Source of the DNA: Paraphysomonas bandaiensis
Taxonomy: Eukaryota > Chrysophyceae
Assembly: GCA_965644295.1 (NCBI GenBank)
Contig: CBFFRP010000172.1
Coordinates: 1-64,000 of the forward strand
Direction: 5' to 3'
Length of the DNA: 64,000 nt
Part shown: positions 12,213 to 24,837 of the stretch, piece after piece
How positions within the stretch are numbered: position 1 is the stretch's first letter
How the letters are laid out: each line of letters begins with the position of its first letter
Program-made: the position numbers and the translations under genes
Notes under the pieces: model-generated
Told to the model about the DNA's origin: nothing
Database searches by the model: none
What the model saw: only the letters and a program-made list of their open reading frames with translations

Positions 12213-12502
12213 GCTCAGTATCGGCAGTTAACTATATACCATTACACGACATTCCACTCTACAATCATCAAGATATTATCAGTATCGTGCAGTGTTTGGC
12301 GTCTTGTGTCTTCATGCATGTGTCTCTACCGTACAGATGATGTGTACCTGTATGCGGGGGAATCTACGTACTGTATCAGGTGCAGCCGGTACAGTATATC
12401 CATGCATGGTATCTTGTTGGGGACAAAAAATCAATAATCTGACTGCAAAAAAACGACGAATACTGCAGAAATAGCTACATATCCAGAGGGGACTGCTGGA
12501 TA
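12213..12502. other. Spacer upstream of the ankyrin gene
   Basis: No gene supported. This 290-base stretch precedes the ankyrin gene start on the minus strand and presumably contains its promoter. It runs directly into the minisatellite. Confidence 0.4.
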
Positions 12503-12730
12503 CATACAGTACATATACATACAGTACATATACATACAGTACATATACATACAGTACATATACATACAGTACATATACATACAGTACATATACATACAGT
12601 ACATATACATACAGTACATATACATACAGTACATATACATACAGTACATATACATACAGTACATATACATACAGTACATATACATACAGTACATATACAT
12701 ACAGTACATATACATACATATACATACAGT
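12503..12730. repeat. 15-bp minisatellite, about 15 copies
   Basis: A near-perfect tandem array of the 15-mer acatatacatacagt. Because 15 is a multiple of three, the array reads open in several frames and makes false repetitive proteins (VYVLY, YMYCM) on the minus strand. Copies are almost identical, pointing to recent expansion by slippage or unequal exchange. Confidence 0.97.
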
Positions 12731-13200
12731 AGCTGGATATACGGACTGCTGTGCGTGATCCAGAGTCAGAGTCAGAGTCAGGCCATGGCTATCATGATAC
12801 TGTACTACATTCATCTACCTCTATACTCATGTCTTCAGATTGAAATTCAGATAGCTCATGATTCTATTACGAGCTCTTGAAGCCGCCTCGTTCATGTTGA
12901 TACGATGAGCTCCAGGTGGTCCCTACAGACACAGACAACGAAGATATCCACATTAAATCACTGTACACTTTATGTGTAGCATTATTTGTACGATGATCTT
13001 GCTGTAGTTATTGATGTATCATCGTGTGGTGTGTATGGGAGGTCGACACACCAACCTGCATATATTACCCCCGATATCCAGTACCAGCCAGTCGGAGTGC
13101 ACAACATACTCGGCGACAAGAACAGAATGCATAGTGCTGGTCAATAGATCTCGGTTTAGTGTTCACAGTATATCAGGATTATGTATTGCTGTATAGCACA
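12731..13200. other. Spacer without a supported gene
   Basis: Mixed sequence between the minisatellite and the foldback repeat. A short tandem cagagt run is present near 12763-12780. Short open frames here have no recognisable content. Confidence 0.4.
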
Positions 13201-13211
13201 CCTATAGGTAC

Positions 13212-14110
13212 CTATCGGTAGAAGACAAAAGACCTGTAGGTACCTGAGTTCTGAACCTATAGATGTTGTTCCAAGTTCCACATAGGCAACGCAGCGGTGA
13301 AGAGTGTAACATATCTATTTTTATTAGATTATTTCTAATTTACATATATGTACAGCATCACTACGTTACATTCTTGCAGTTTTGATCTGTAAGTAATATA
13401 AAATTTATTTAATGTCATTAAAAACATGTTCTCTTCACACCTACTACGTTATTTATTCCATTTCGACCGTTTTACCACAGGTTTGGGCATCACATCGACT
13501 TTTCCTCTATATTATGATGACAGTTAATATAATCCACAACGGTGAAAAACGAAATAACCAAAAACTATCTGAAATTCGAGACTTTTCCCCATATGTATGT
13601 GAAGACATCGCAAGAATAATCTGGCATTATGAAAAATCTGGCATGTCAATAATACTCTCAAAATTAATACTATCGTGAAAGAACTGAGGTTGTCGTCGCC
13701 TCCATCAAAGATATATTATGGACATCTGAAATCTGCTCCAGAGGGCTACAGACGGTACGAATCCAATTCAGGAATCGCGGAGTAAACTGGTGGTGAATGA
13801 GAATGTTTTGGAATTCTAGGTTCTAATAGTAGTAGTTGCCGTTAAATATTACTTTGTACTCCTGTCAAATGTAAATACGTCGTATTTGAATATATCTCTG
13901 GAGCAGATTTTAGATGTTAGCATAATATCTTTGTGTGGAGGACCTAAAAGCATTTGTTGAGCCGTTGCCTCAATAATCATATGGCGCTAGGCTATCCATA
14001 TTTTCATCGAAGTCGTAGGCTTCAATCATGATGCATACTGCCTCACAATGGCAGTTTGCATATGAAAAATGAAGGCGCTAGGCTACAGGTCTTTTGTCTT
14101 CTACCTATAG
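13212..14110. mobile_element. Candidate foldback/MITE element with 28-bp terminal inverted arms
   Basis: Arms at 13212-13239 and 14083-14110 are inverted copies matching at 27 of 28 positions (core gaagacaaaagacctgtag). They enclose about 0.9 kb with a second inverted pair inside (13701-13743 and 13896-13938). No transposase is recognised; the frame at 13412-13678 lacks known motifs. The structure suggests a non-autonomous DNA element or nested foldback elements. No target duplication was found next to the arms, so the borders are provisional. Confidence 0.55.
13701..13938. repeat. Inner imperfect inverted repeat, 43-bp arms
   Basis: The left arm (13701-13743, with aaatctgctccagag) pairs with the right arm (13896-13938, ctctggagcagatttt) with a few mismatches, leaving a loop of about 150 bases. 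It can form a long hairpin and resembles a small foldback MITE nested in the larger one. Confidence 0.75.
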
Positions 14111-14114
14111 GTAG

Positions 14115-14491
14115 CGTCATTAGGCATGCCTCTCGGTGGCTGGGTACCTATTAGATACCTGCAGTGGAGGTCGAGCGGTCTATAAATTTTCCCACCGACG
14201 CGAATTATGATATACATGACGAGTACATCATTGCAAGCCCCGATTACATCATTGAACCTTGTTGTGATAACAACTGTTTCTCCGGTAAATGCCGATTATT
14301 GTCTTCTACTTGTATGACGTCTAATAGGTCTATACTCAGGTCGTAATTACTCAACGGTAGGAGTAGCTGGTGTTATTTCAGCTATATTTCATAACGCATG
14401 GTAAATATTATAGCCAATGTTGGTCAACGAGATGGTCTGGTGTTCGCTTTAGTATGGCACTTGTACATGTATGTTATGAATGTGTGCACAC
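14115..14491. other. Spacer without a supported gene
   Basis: A 60-codon plus-strand frame begins at 14164 but has no recognisable domain or neighbouring exon signal. Nothing else is supported. Confidence 0.4.
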
Positions 14492-14936
14492 TAGGGCCTG
14501 GTAACCATTAATGGTAATGCCATTATAATTGCCGGGACATTTTTAATTAATGCCATTATAGTTGCCGGCAACCGGACTACCTTTAATGACCTGTACTGCT
14601 ATATATAGAACTGAGTGTTATTAAGATAATATAGAATATAGTATCTCCTCCTATTCCTATGAGCCGATTACATGTTGTGGAATGGTTATACCCTCCATAA
14701 AGCCCTGCAAGAAGATCCTGACGTGCCAGTAGAGTGCGAGAAGTAGTTAAAATTTGTAGTCTGCTATTTAACTAAAAATTAGTAATTAAGGGAGCACAAC
14801 ACTATCTATTATATGAGTGGTGCTATCTACTTTAAGTTAGTAGGTATTAATGGCCATTATAATTGCCGGAACATTTTTCATTAATGCCATTATATTTGCC
14901 GGGAACTGGACTACCATTAATAATTATCAGGCCCTG
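14492..14936. mobile_element. hAT-like MITE, family 2, 445 bp
   Basis: The left end reads tagggcctggtaaccattaa and the right end is its inverted partner, taataattatcaggccctg. The flanks gtgcacac (14484-14491) and gtgcagac (14937-14944) match at 7 of 8 bases, an 8-bp target duplication typical of hAT transposons. Subterminal repeats of gccattataattgccggga occur near both ends. There is no coding capacity, so it is non-autonomous. Two short relatives sit at 59891 and 60043. Confidence 0.87.
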
Positions 14937-15448
14937 GTGCAGACTATGGAGGGAAGACATTGGAGTCAGCTTGACTTCGTAACAATAGATGCCTGTTGAC
15001 TGTTTCATGACATCAATATAACTTCCTGACAATAATATTGTAACCCTATACCAGAGGTTATACAGATGAGATGTGGTGCAGGGGACGCTAACACTGACAC
15101 CGCTGACTCTGAATAAGGTAGTAGTAGTCATGAAACCAAATTAAGCTTTGATAAGTGATAGATATTACGATATAGAGAACGCAATAAGTGAAGGTGAATT
15201 TATAGCTGCTTTATTCGTGCTTCCATACACCGAGTAAAAGTTGGAATAAAAATCTTCATGTCATTCATATTCTCATACTCCACATGTACATATTTGAATT
15301 TCATTTAACATTTATTATTACCTTCACTATTCACAACTAACATGCTGTGGCACACTTAGCTTTCACATGGGCAGAGTAGTGCGTGCATGAAGTTCGAAAA
15401 TAAGTATCTATATCTATTTTGTAGGCACTGCATTGAGATGTACTGAAA
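14937..15448. other. Spacer downstream of the armadillo gene
   Basis: The 3' flank of the minus-strand armadillo gene. No gene or clear repeat is seen apart from the MITE border at 14936. Confidence 0.4.
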
Positions 15449-18400
15449 TTAGAGCCCTCCGAGTATTGCCAATGCACTCGATGCCCACTGAGGTGCGACA
15501 CTATTCACAGCGTAGAATTGCAGCACAATAGTGACAATATCGACCGCTCCAGCAGAGACAAGCTTTACCCGGTTACTCTCCTGGTGAGCACAAAGTACAC
15601 AAATCACTCGACAACACAACTCAGCAAACTCAACTCTTTGATAGAATTGTTGCATAGCAGTCACAACAAATCGACATATCCCTGCCGAGCCTAATTTCGA
15701 CTTGTTGGCATCATAGTCCACTGATAGGTTCAGAATTAAGTGACATACAGCAGTGCACACGGAAAAGTTATCGATATGTATCTGCATAACCTTAGTTAAG
15801 GCTTTGCATATCCCAGCACCACCCAGACGAAACTTTCCGTCTGCCGTAGTCGCTATGTTTGAACTAGCTTGGCAACAAATAATTGCGAATTCGGGATCTA
15901 GAATGTGCTTGTGAAGAGCAGCAACCAGTATGGAATACACACCTCTGTCAGTAAGTGCAGTTATGTTACTGCTAATATCACGGTCTACTGAAGACGTATC
16001 ACTGTCACTTTCGTTCGGGGGGGGGTGCGATGTTAGGTAAAAGAGTACATAGCACGAATTCACGGCAACACGAAGGCTTTTCATGTGCTTTTCGAATAGT
16101 TTCGTGAGCAGGGAGCAAATTGCTGCACCGCTACATAGATGAATATTGGCAATACATCCGTCCAATAGACAGCGCAACGCCACTACTCCCTCTGCCACAG
16201 CTTCTTCTGATCTTCCGTGAATCTGAAGATAATGTACAATGAGTTCAATCACATCATTGTTTCCAAGTAAAGACTGGTTTGCAAGATTATTGCAAGATAG
16301 AGCCTGGATTGCCATGCACCCATGCTTCACTGCAGATACATTTTCAGTGCCGTGGGATTTCAGTGTCGAATATACTGCATCGCAGCACCCTTCCGCACTT
16401 AGGAGATTTTGAGTCACTCTTCCACGACTAGCAAGCTCGAACACTGCCAGATAAGCTTGTATGACAACCGCAGTACTGGTTTGTTGAACTTGCAGCGCAA
16501 TCACAACACTCTCACACACTTTCGCAGCCACCAATTTCTGTAAATTCGAATCATCCCGAGCCAATCCAGCAATTGACCTACAACATTCTTCAGTCGCTCT
16601 TTCATTTCCAATGTGAACCCGCATGGCATCGACTACAGCCTCACAAGCCCCACTGTCACCAAGCCTAGCTATATTTCCCTCTTCTCCACACAGGTTAGCC
16701 ACTGCCCTCCATGCAGAGTGAGCAGCTACCTCGTCTTTTATATGATGCTGAACAGCAGCCATCAGAGCCGAACATGCACCAGCGGGACCAAGCCATCCGC
16801 TGTTGCCCGGATTCATTGCCAAATTCGCCAATGCACTGAATCCCTTTACCGCAATTATATTTTCATGGGCGTGTCTCTGTACCGCAGATACAACAGCCTC
16901 GCAGGCTCCAGCTACACCTAGCTTCATCGTATTTCGATCATATAATGCGAGACTCGCAACGGCTCCGCACCCTGCTCCTGCAACCTCTGGACTGGCTTGG
17001 TGTGTTTGCATTGCTATGGCTACTGCATCACATACGCCAGCAGATCCCATTTTGGCAATATTGGAGTCATGACCATCCACCATAATCTCAACCGCCCGAC
17101 ATCCCCACATCGCTACCAGTTGGCTCGTTCGATGCATTTCTAGTGCCATCAAGATTGATTTACATGCACCTGCATTTCCCAGTTTCGACCGATTGTTGAA
17201 GTTTTTAGTAGCTAGTGTTACAATGGCCTCGCATCCTGTATACGCAACTTGCTCGTTATCTGCATACTTTTGTAGAACCTTCGCTACTGCCTCACATGCA
17301 CCATTCGCCCCCAGTCGCTCCCGATAGATGTCATGATCTGCTCCAAGAGTATGAACTGCTTTGCATGCAGCCAAAGCTAGGGACTGGCTTCCGATGCATT
17401 TCTGAAGAACTACTGCCACCAACACATCCCCACTTCCAGTACCTCTTTGTAACGAAACTATCACGGCTTCGCATGCACCACTGGCAACAAGAGTATCTCG
17501 ATTTTCTTGATCCTTAGCCATGCTACTAATTGCCTGACAACCCCATTCAAGAACTAGGTCATTCTTAGAGTGATGTATCATAATCTGAACAATAGTTTCG
17601 CCACAACCGTCTCTCTCTAGCGTATCATACTGAGAGGACAAACTGTCGAATGCCCTGCAGCCGCTCCAGCAAACAGAAACATCACTTAGATGCGTCCTCA
17701 TGGACCGCACAAGAGACCCACAGGCACCAAGAGCCGCCATCTTCACTGCATTCTGTAAATGGTCTCTTGCCAAACTGCCCACTGCCATACTAGTCTGAAA
17801 CATGACACCGCTATTAAGAATGTACTCATCAAAACAGCTGACAACTATTTCGCAAGCATTATATACACCAAGTTGAGCCCTATTGTCTGCATCGATAGCA
17901 AGTGTACTAATCGATCGACATGCGAATTCAGCTACTCCAGAGTCGGTCTGAAACTTGTCCAGTGCTTTTACAATACCCTCACAAGCGTTGGTGCGTCCCA
18001 AATTTGCTGTATTCTGCGCATTATTCAACGATAGCCAACTAACAGCTCGACAAACTGCGCGCACAACAACTAGATCTGTCTTGTGACGATTTAAAATGTC
18101 AATAACAACTTCGCATGCTCCTGCAACACCCAATTTCACTCGATTTTCCTCATTCTCTGCCAAGTTACTTAGCGCATTTAAGCTGATGGCCACAATTTTT
18201 CCGCATGACACATGGATCTTCATTACAGACACAATTGCCTCAGATGCACCACATTTACCTAATTTCTCAGTATTAGAGATCTCATTGTGTGAGAAGTTTA
18301 CCAGTAGGGTGCACGCATGCTCTGCTATGACCTCATCATTTCGGTAGTGCAACAACATCTCAATGACGGATTCACACAGTTCCATTGTGCCCATCTTGGA

Positions 18401-21155
18401 GCTCATTTGAGAATCCAGAGTAACTGCATTTGCAGACAAACAAACCCATTCAATAATGTTTCTATTTTCAAGGTGGTTAATAAATATAGCCTCCAGGGCA
18501 TCCGCTACTAAACTTGATCGAAATTTCGGCCAATTTGACTCTTGCGAGGCAATATTCACAATTGCTTTGCATGCCCACTCTATAATTTCACTGTTGCTAA
18601 TGTGTTTGAGCGTCGCAAACGCAATCGCATCACAAGCCCCTCCGACGCCAAGCTTGACAGCATTTTCTGTATTGACAGATAAATTACAAATAGCTTTACA
18701 ACCCCATTCGGATAAAAATACAGATTTGCCACTGTACTTTAGAACTACCCGTGGGATGAGCTTACATGCACCGGATTGCCCCATCTTCGTGAGGTTTCCA
18801 ACGTGATTCACTACTAAATTCGATATTGCCCACAGAGCTTGCTCAGCAACATATCGACTACCGAGGTGTTTCTGAAGCATGGAAACTATACTCTCACAAA
18901 CCCCAGCCGCTCCTAACCATATACGTATGTCAGTGTTGCCTGCCATAAAACCAACAGCCTTACACAAACATGCGCATATCCATGAATTGCCAGTGAATCG
19001 CCTCGAACATACAACAATACCACGACTGATCCCAATATTTCCCAATCTACTACCCATCACATCATCCTCTGCAATTTTCGCAAGAGTAGAGCATACCCAT
19101 TGACACGTTTTTTCACTATCCGTAGAAGATCTCTTGAGAATATTTACCATAGTTTCACCAATTCCATTATCCATGAGGCGATGTCTATTGGAACGATGTA
19201 ATGCAAGGCTAGATGTGGCATACCATACCCAGTGAATAATATCTTCTATATTTTCCCATCGTTGGTTCTGATGTTGCTGCTGCTCGAACTTTTTGTTAAT
19301 ATCGACTAAAAAATGGCACACATTAGTGGATGTGCCAATGTCTTCCTGACAGGCATCATTGTCAAGAACGACATTGCGAATGGCAATACAACTCTCTCGC
19401 ACCACCTCCAGAGACTTCTTATGACGTTCCAAAATGGATACTAATATTGCAATACCACCTTGCTGTCTAATGATATCTTGATTCTGGGGGTTTGGATAAG
19501 CCAAATTAGCTAACGCAAAACATGCACTTTCTGCAAGAATAGCATCTTCCGTCCCGAAATTCTTCATTATACATATCACTAGTTCACAAGCACCGGCCCT
19601 CCCAAGCGTGTGTTTGTTCGTCTTACATTGAAATGCTATGTTACCTACAGCCCGACAACCCCATTTCAACACATCCGGTGATTGATGCGAGGCAGTGTTA
19701 AGGGCTGCATCAACTAATATGCACGGTAGCATCGTACCAGCCAGTGTCTCTCTATTTTCCGGATGACATTCCGTAAGGCAGAACAACGCCCGACATATCC
19801 ACTCCATTACCAATTCGCTCCCACCTGTATGATGCGCAACCATCTCTTCCAGACTTCCAAATACACCCGAGCTCGCCCAGAGAGAGCGAGTGGATGAGTT
19901 CGTAGCCAGACAGCACAAGGCCTTACAGGAGAGCTCTGCGACCATTTCGATATTGCTGTGTTGACTCATCGCTAGAGCTATAGACTGCACAGTCCCAGCA
20001 GCAACGAGCCTAGGCTTATTTACATCAGGTAGAGCTAACCAATACAGCGCTTGTAGGGCGCTTTCGCATATTATAATAGACTCCACATGAGCTTGTAGAG
20101 TTTTGGATACCGCAGCGCACCCTCCTTGCCTTCCTACTATTATTTGTCTTTCTCGACTACCTTGTATTAGGCGGCATATTGCTGATAAAGCATCATCCAA
20201 AGCCTGCACATCATCTCCATCCCCACTAAATCCTGTCCGCCGGAGAGTTGAGAGACTCCCTTCTAAGGTGAATGGAATATTGGACTCAGTTGAAGCCGTC
20301 TGAAAGTGAGAGGACGGAGTTGTACTATCATAACTGCAGTTTGAACCACGAAACCGGATTATACATGCTGCATGAACCCATGCTAGGTTGCCTCCTTTAA
20401 CATATAGGTTTTCATCATGTACCAGCGTGTCATCTGTGTCATCGAAAGATGCTTTGCTGTCGACTACAGCGGGTGTAGCAGATTTACTGGTGCTCATATA
20501 TTCACTTTTGGTATCTTCAGATATTGAATTTTGTTGAGAGCCTGAAAGGACCGAAGTACTTATATACGAGTACATCTTCTGCAGCATACCCCCGCCCTGA
20601 GAGAAAATGCCTGTCACTGAAGGCATAGTCGACGATGATGAGTCATCCGAGGATGCTTGGGTGTTGTCGGAGGCGTATTCCTTGAACCCGTCGCCCTCCT
20701 CCAGATCGTGAAGCGCTGCGGTTGCAGCAGCGTCTACTTCTTTTTGCTTTTCTATATAATATACATTAAGGGAAACTAACCACTTAATATGTTTACCAAG
20801 TTTAATATCTCGTGCCCGGCGAATTGACCCAGTTGTGGAATCGGCTGATGGTACTGATGGTGTTTCACATGCAACTTTTGGCATCTTACTCAGGGAGAGA
20901 ATATCTCCAGATACAGAATCTAAACGATTAAACAAGAGTAAGTTGATGCGGTCATCACCGATGCAGCTGCTCACCCCTCACACTCTTTTCCTTGTTATCT
21001 TTAACAGCCTCATCATCAGCCCCATCAGAAGCAGGTATGCTATCATTTCCACTGCCTAAACTATCTATCATATCTTCATCTGGATCCTCTGGATGTGTAT
21101 CACTCTCTCGATTGACCTTATTATCATCTGTATCATATCTAACGCTTGATTTCAT
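15449..21155 (-). CDS. Giant armadillo-repeat protein, about 1,870 residues
   Basis: The main exon is open from about 20974 to the stop at 15449. A first exon upstream, from the ATG at 21155, can be joined by removing a 55-nt GT-AG intron, giving KSVR-DSVSGDILSLSK; the alternative is a start inside the big exon. Residues 1-230 are acidic, serine-rich and probably disordered. From about 230 to the end run some 35-40 armadillo-like repeats of 41-43 residues with the consensus LGxxGACEAVVxAMxxH, then VAExxCRAIxxLAxxxxN. Armadillo arrays form a right-handed superhelix that binds proteins, and a solenoid this long suggests a scaffold. No enzymatic domain, membrane segment or signal peptide is visible. 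The even spacing and retained GACE motif indicate growth by internal duplication. No family name is assigned. Confidence 0.88.
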
Positions 21156-22183
21156 GTCAGTGTCCACTGATGAGCCCTGCTCACTTAAATGTGTGTCTAC
21201 CAGACCTCCCTATGTACATCAAATCATACGGATATCCATTACCAATTCCCATCTATACACATCTCCTTCACAACTATAGTGAGGGATATTAACGGGCGTT
21301 AGATGATTTAATATGGTAACTACAGTAAAATATGGAGCGATTGTATGCTGCTGTTGATTGAGGGTCACACTATGACAGAATGCAGTGTACAGTGGACGAT
21401 ATACAGTGTAGGATTCCGAACACTATCCATAATACAGAACATAGATAACGTATCGGCAGTCAGGATCTTATTTTTCGGATATATATTGAAGCAAAATTCC
21501 TCTATATTACTGCAACACAACTATGGCTAGAATACAGATAATTATTGTCTCAATATTAGAGGCATCTGAGAACAAAAATATACAAAGGACAACATATACA
21601 TCCATCCACCAATCCTATCCCTTATCTCTCATTTGATTGGTTACATATATATCTGAATGGTGCTGTACAAATCAAACACATGCATATCACTGTGTAGTGT
21701 GGAGGATGCGATAGAAATGGATGTGATATTCGACAGTGTACAATAGCTTGAGGTGAGTTTATTTAAATCCTCATTCTGTATCTTATTTGCGGCCTCTGAA
21801 AATGGAACCACTGAAATCCACACGTTTAGTTCATTAAGTAGTGTACGATGAGATTAACTCACGGTTGAATATATACGAAATATAGAGAAGCAACGACGGG
21901 TATGTCATTCTACACTTGCTCGAAGAAAGTGTGTACTACACACGTTGACTCTCCATATTAATCACGATCCAAGAGAACATCTTACATCTCTTGAGCCATT
22001 ACTACCACTACGTGAATCATTCCGCAGTTATCAACAATTCTCTTTCCAATTAATTTCTCTGTTGTACTTATTCTTCACTACATAGTATTTCCCTGTACCA
22101 CCTTTTAGTAACGATTTTACGAGGCTCAACTCAAGTGAACTTTTCAGATATGGAGACTAAAGCCTGATGAAATATATTCCTGC
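21156..22183. other. Spacer without a supported gene
   Basis: About 1 kb upstream of the armadillo gene start. It is AT-rich with scattered short frames lacking domain content. Part presumably carries the armadillo promoter. Confidence 0.4.
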
Positions 22184-22971
22184 CAGGGCTAGGAAACAAT
22201 ATATTGCAATACTACTGTTAGATAGCGTTCCATCAATAGTATTGATGGAGATTTTAAACAGGCTCAACAATACAATTACAATATATTGTCAATGTATTGC
22301 AATATATTAGTATGAGTAATCAGTAAGTAAACACATCCGTAGATTTCATTTTTAGTATTAGTCATTAAGATCACATGACAACCAAACCAACTACTGCTTA
22401 TAGCTAATAAAAATTCACCTAGTTCTCATCCTCTGAGCCATCAGCGGTGACGTCAACATCACCATATTCATCCACAAAATTTATTGAAATATGCTAGTAT
22501 TCGGCCACAACTGTCGAATTGCTTTCAGAAACAACAACATATTAAGCAGGATGGATGCTTTAGCGCAACACTGATATAATATATTTAGCTGCGCTGAACA
22601 GACGCTCCCATGTATTGGAAGTACATACCAGGGACTGGTAACCGTTAATGACTCGTGGATCTGTACGTTTCTTAATTTTTTGAGCTGGCTGAAGATTTTT
22701 AGTCGCATAGTCAACATCAGCTTCATCATCCTCTGTAAAGTTGTAATCAATTTCTCGGTTATTTATATCCATTTTGCACCCTACAGTTGAGAATCTTCTC
22801 TTATATGACTATCATAATATTGATTGCAATATATTGCAATATATTGTGAGATACTTTAACAGAAACAATATTGATGGGATTTTTGGCCGGTCGACCAATC
22901 AATATATTTTACAATGTATTGCAATATATTGTACAATGTATTGCAATTCAATATATTGTTTCCTAGCCCTG
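22184..22971. mobile_element. hAT MITE, family 1, 788 bp, with perfect target duplication
   Basis: The left end cagggctaggaaacaatata and the right end tatattgtttcctagccctg are inverted partners. Identical 8-mers attcctgc flank it at 22176-22183 and 22972-22979. The minus strand retains a fragment of hAT transposase C-terminal (dimerisation) coding, NTWERLFSAAKYIISV, near 22560-22620, preceded by acidic NFTEDDEADVDY. There is no full transposase, so the copy is a deletion derivative that needs an autonomous hAT elsewhere. Confidence 0.95.
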
Positions 22972-23312
22972 ATTCCTGCGATGTTGTCGCACTTACAAAA
23001 ATATAACTGCAGAAATATCATAGTCACATAATATATAACATCAAAGTGGGAAACTACGTAGGCTGCAATAAAGTTACACCTAAAGCTCAACAAGTGTACG
23101 AGAATATGTCGTACACTTGTATACTATAAAAGTGTTAGTCATGCCGTATGCTTGATCAATTATACATTACAACATGCTACTTTATTTCAGCTAAACATCA
23201 CTAACCCTATTCCGTTATGAGCGCACAGCAATAATTGATAGTGTGACATTTATATCATACATCAGAAGCGAAAGACACAGACTATAGCAAAGAACAACGG
23301 TTGAACGCGATA
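22972..23312. other. Spacer without a supported gene
   Basis: AT-rich sequence between the hAT element and the 3' end of the NSRP1-like gene. No gene seen. Confidence 0.4.
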
Positions 23313-24415
23313 TCATGCGGCTGTCTTCTTTCTGGCCAGATATCTTTCTTTCGCAGCTCGAATAGCTTCCTCTTTCGATATTACTGGTGCAGCGGGAGGA
23401 GTTTTTTTAACAGGTTCCGTCTCCTTCTCTATATCTGCAGAATCAGTTGCTGTGGCCTCTTCGATTGTGCGTTTAGTGCCTACGCATTGCGTGGGTGGTT
23501 CCGCTGATTCATTGACATCTTTCTCGGAAGCTGGCGATCTATCGCTTTCCACCGTATTCGACTTCGGTGACATACTGTCTTGGATTGGCTGTTTTGGGCT
23601 GTCCACTTTCTCCACTGGGGAAATGTCTTCTTCCTCCATGCGGCGCCGTTGCCTATCGCTGCCTGCAGTGTATGCACTCACAGCGTGCTGCACATCCCCA
23701 CCCATGGCAATATTTTTCGTCAGAAGATTTGAAAAAAAGCCGTGCATACCACGGCTTTCAGCTCCAGTCCGTTTCTCCACCTCATCTGCGATTCGATCCT
23801 CATACTCCCATTTGCGGTCTTCCATTAATTTCTGCTTATATGCTGACGTCACGAATTTTGGCTTATCACCAAACTCTGCATCTTCCTGTTGCCGCTCCTT
23901 CAGAAGGCGCCTAGTTATTAAAGCAGTCATGTTACAGTAATAAGTAAGTAATATAATTCAGGGTGACCTCTCGTATATTCGATCCTTTTCTTTCTCCCTC
24001 ACGGCTGCAGTCGCTTTAAGTTTAGAAATATATTGTGACTTCTACATTCAAGCATGTGAGCAATAAACCACACCAAATGCAAATTACACACCTTCTTATC
24101 CTCTCCTAGTAACGAGCCTGATGCAGCGAGGAGTCGGTTAGTGCTGGCGGCCTTAAACTCGTCATAAGACCCGTCATAGTCGTATAGCTTCGCTTCTTCT
24201 TCAGAGAGAGACTTTCTCAGAGTTTCGATATCCGTCGATTGTTTCGTCAGCTGTTTGTTGGCACGTACAATATCACCTCTGCGCTCTTCCTCCTCCTCAT
24301 CGTCATCTTGAGAGAAAAAGGCCGCTACTTTATTAGCAGTGGGGATTTTTTTAGCATTAGTTTTCTTCTTCTGTAGACCGTATTTGGCGGTCGGCTTCAC
24401 AGTTCGGAGTGACAT
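23313..24415 (-). CDS. NSRP1-like nuclear speckle splicing regulator (DUF2040), three exons
   Basis: Exon 1 starts at ATG 24415 and reads MSLRTVKPTAKYGLQKKK, an acidic run QDDDEEEEE, and LYDYDGSYDEFKAAS. A tiny second exon (about VREKEKDRIYER) joins to exon 3, which contains RLLKERQQEDAEFGDKPKF then VTSAYKQKLMED. In the NSRP1/CCDC55 family the same order occurs: YGLQ-KKK, a YDYD/YDEYD block, a charged coiled coil, and the hallmark F-x-TSAYKKKL. The rest is a charged, probably disordered tail with Ser/Pro motifs and a Lys/Arg-rich end (AKERYLARKK). NSRP1 acts in nuclear speckles in alternative splicing. The first donor could be at the GTGTGT or two codons later; the later one keeps the frame through exon 2. 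Total about 320 residues. Confidence 0.85.
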
Positions 24416-24837
24416 TAAATCGAGAGCATGAAATATAGTTAATCGATGCGTTTCTACTTATGGTCAGTCTAGGAGTGGAGGGTATACATACATGTCGGAG
24501 GTTGCAATATATAGGGGGGCTATGTGTTTGCTACATATTTTACATGCACAACAGAATACACCCTTTCTTAGTGAGAAACTTCGTACAAAATATCCAAACT
24601 TTTACAAAAATCATTGATTTTACTATTCTACCTGATTTCTGAGTATTTTTCTCATACTGGTATACTATACTGGTATGCTGTGAGTCAAGCAATGTACTCT
24701 CTCTTGTACATAATATGTACTGTACTCTTTGTCTCTCCATAAGAAAACTATGAGTCATAAACTACATCCCTCCAACTAAAACCCATACGAATTATTCGCT
24801 TAAACATGCACTAGTCATATCTATTGACCTCTACTAG
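24416..24837. promoter_or_regulatory. Divergent intergenic region
   Basis: Spacer between the starts of the NSRP1-like gene (minus) and the methyltransferase (plus), so both promoters should lie here. AT-rich; no individual site can be named with confidence. Confidence 0.4.

Noticed and set aside
12312-12814. Minus-strand frames of about 130 codons reading YVLYVYVLY or YMYCM
   Set aside because: They are translations of the 15-bp minisatellite; the open frame results from the unit length being a multiple of three.
13412-13678. 88-codon plus-strand frame inside the foldback region
   Set aside because: No recognisable domain and no splice partners; it could be a relic of a transposase but nothing supports that.
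16613-19103. Plus-strand frames rich in Ala/Pro/Ser opposite the armadillo gene
   Set aside because: They are antisense shadows of a repetitive coding sequence, without start context or domain content.
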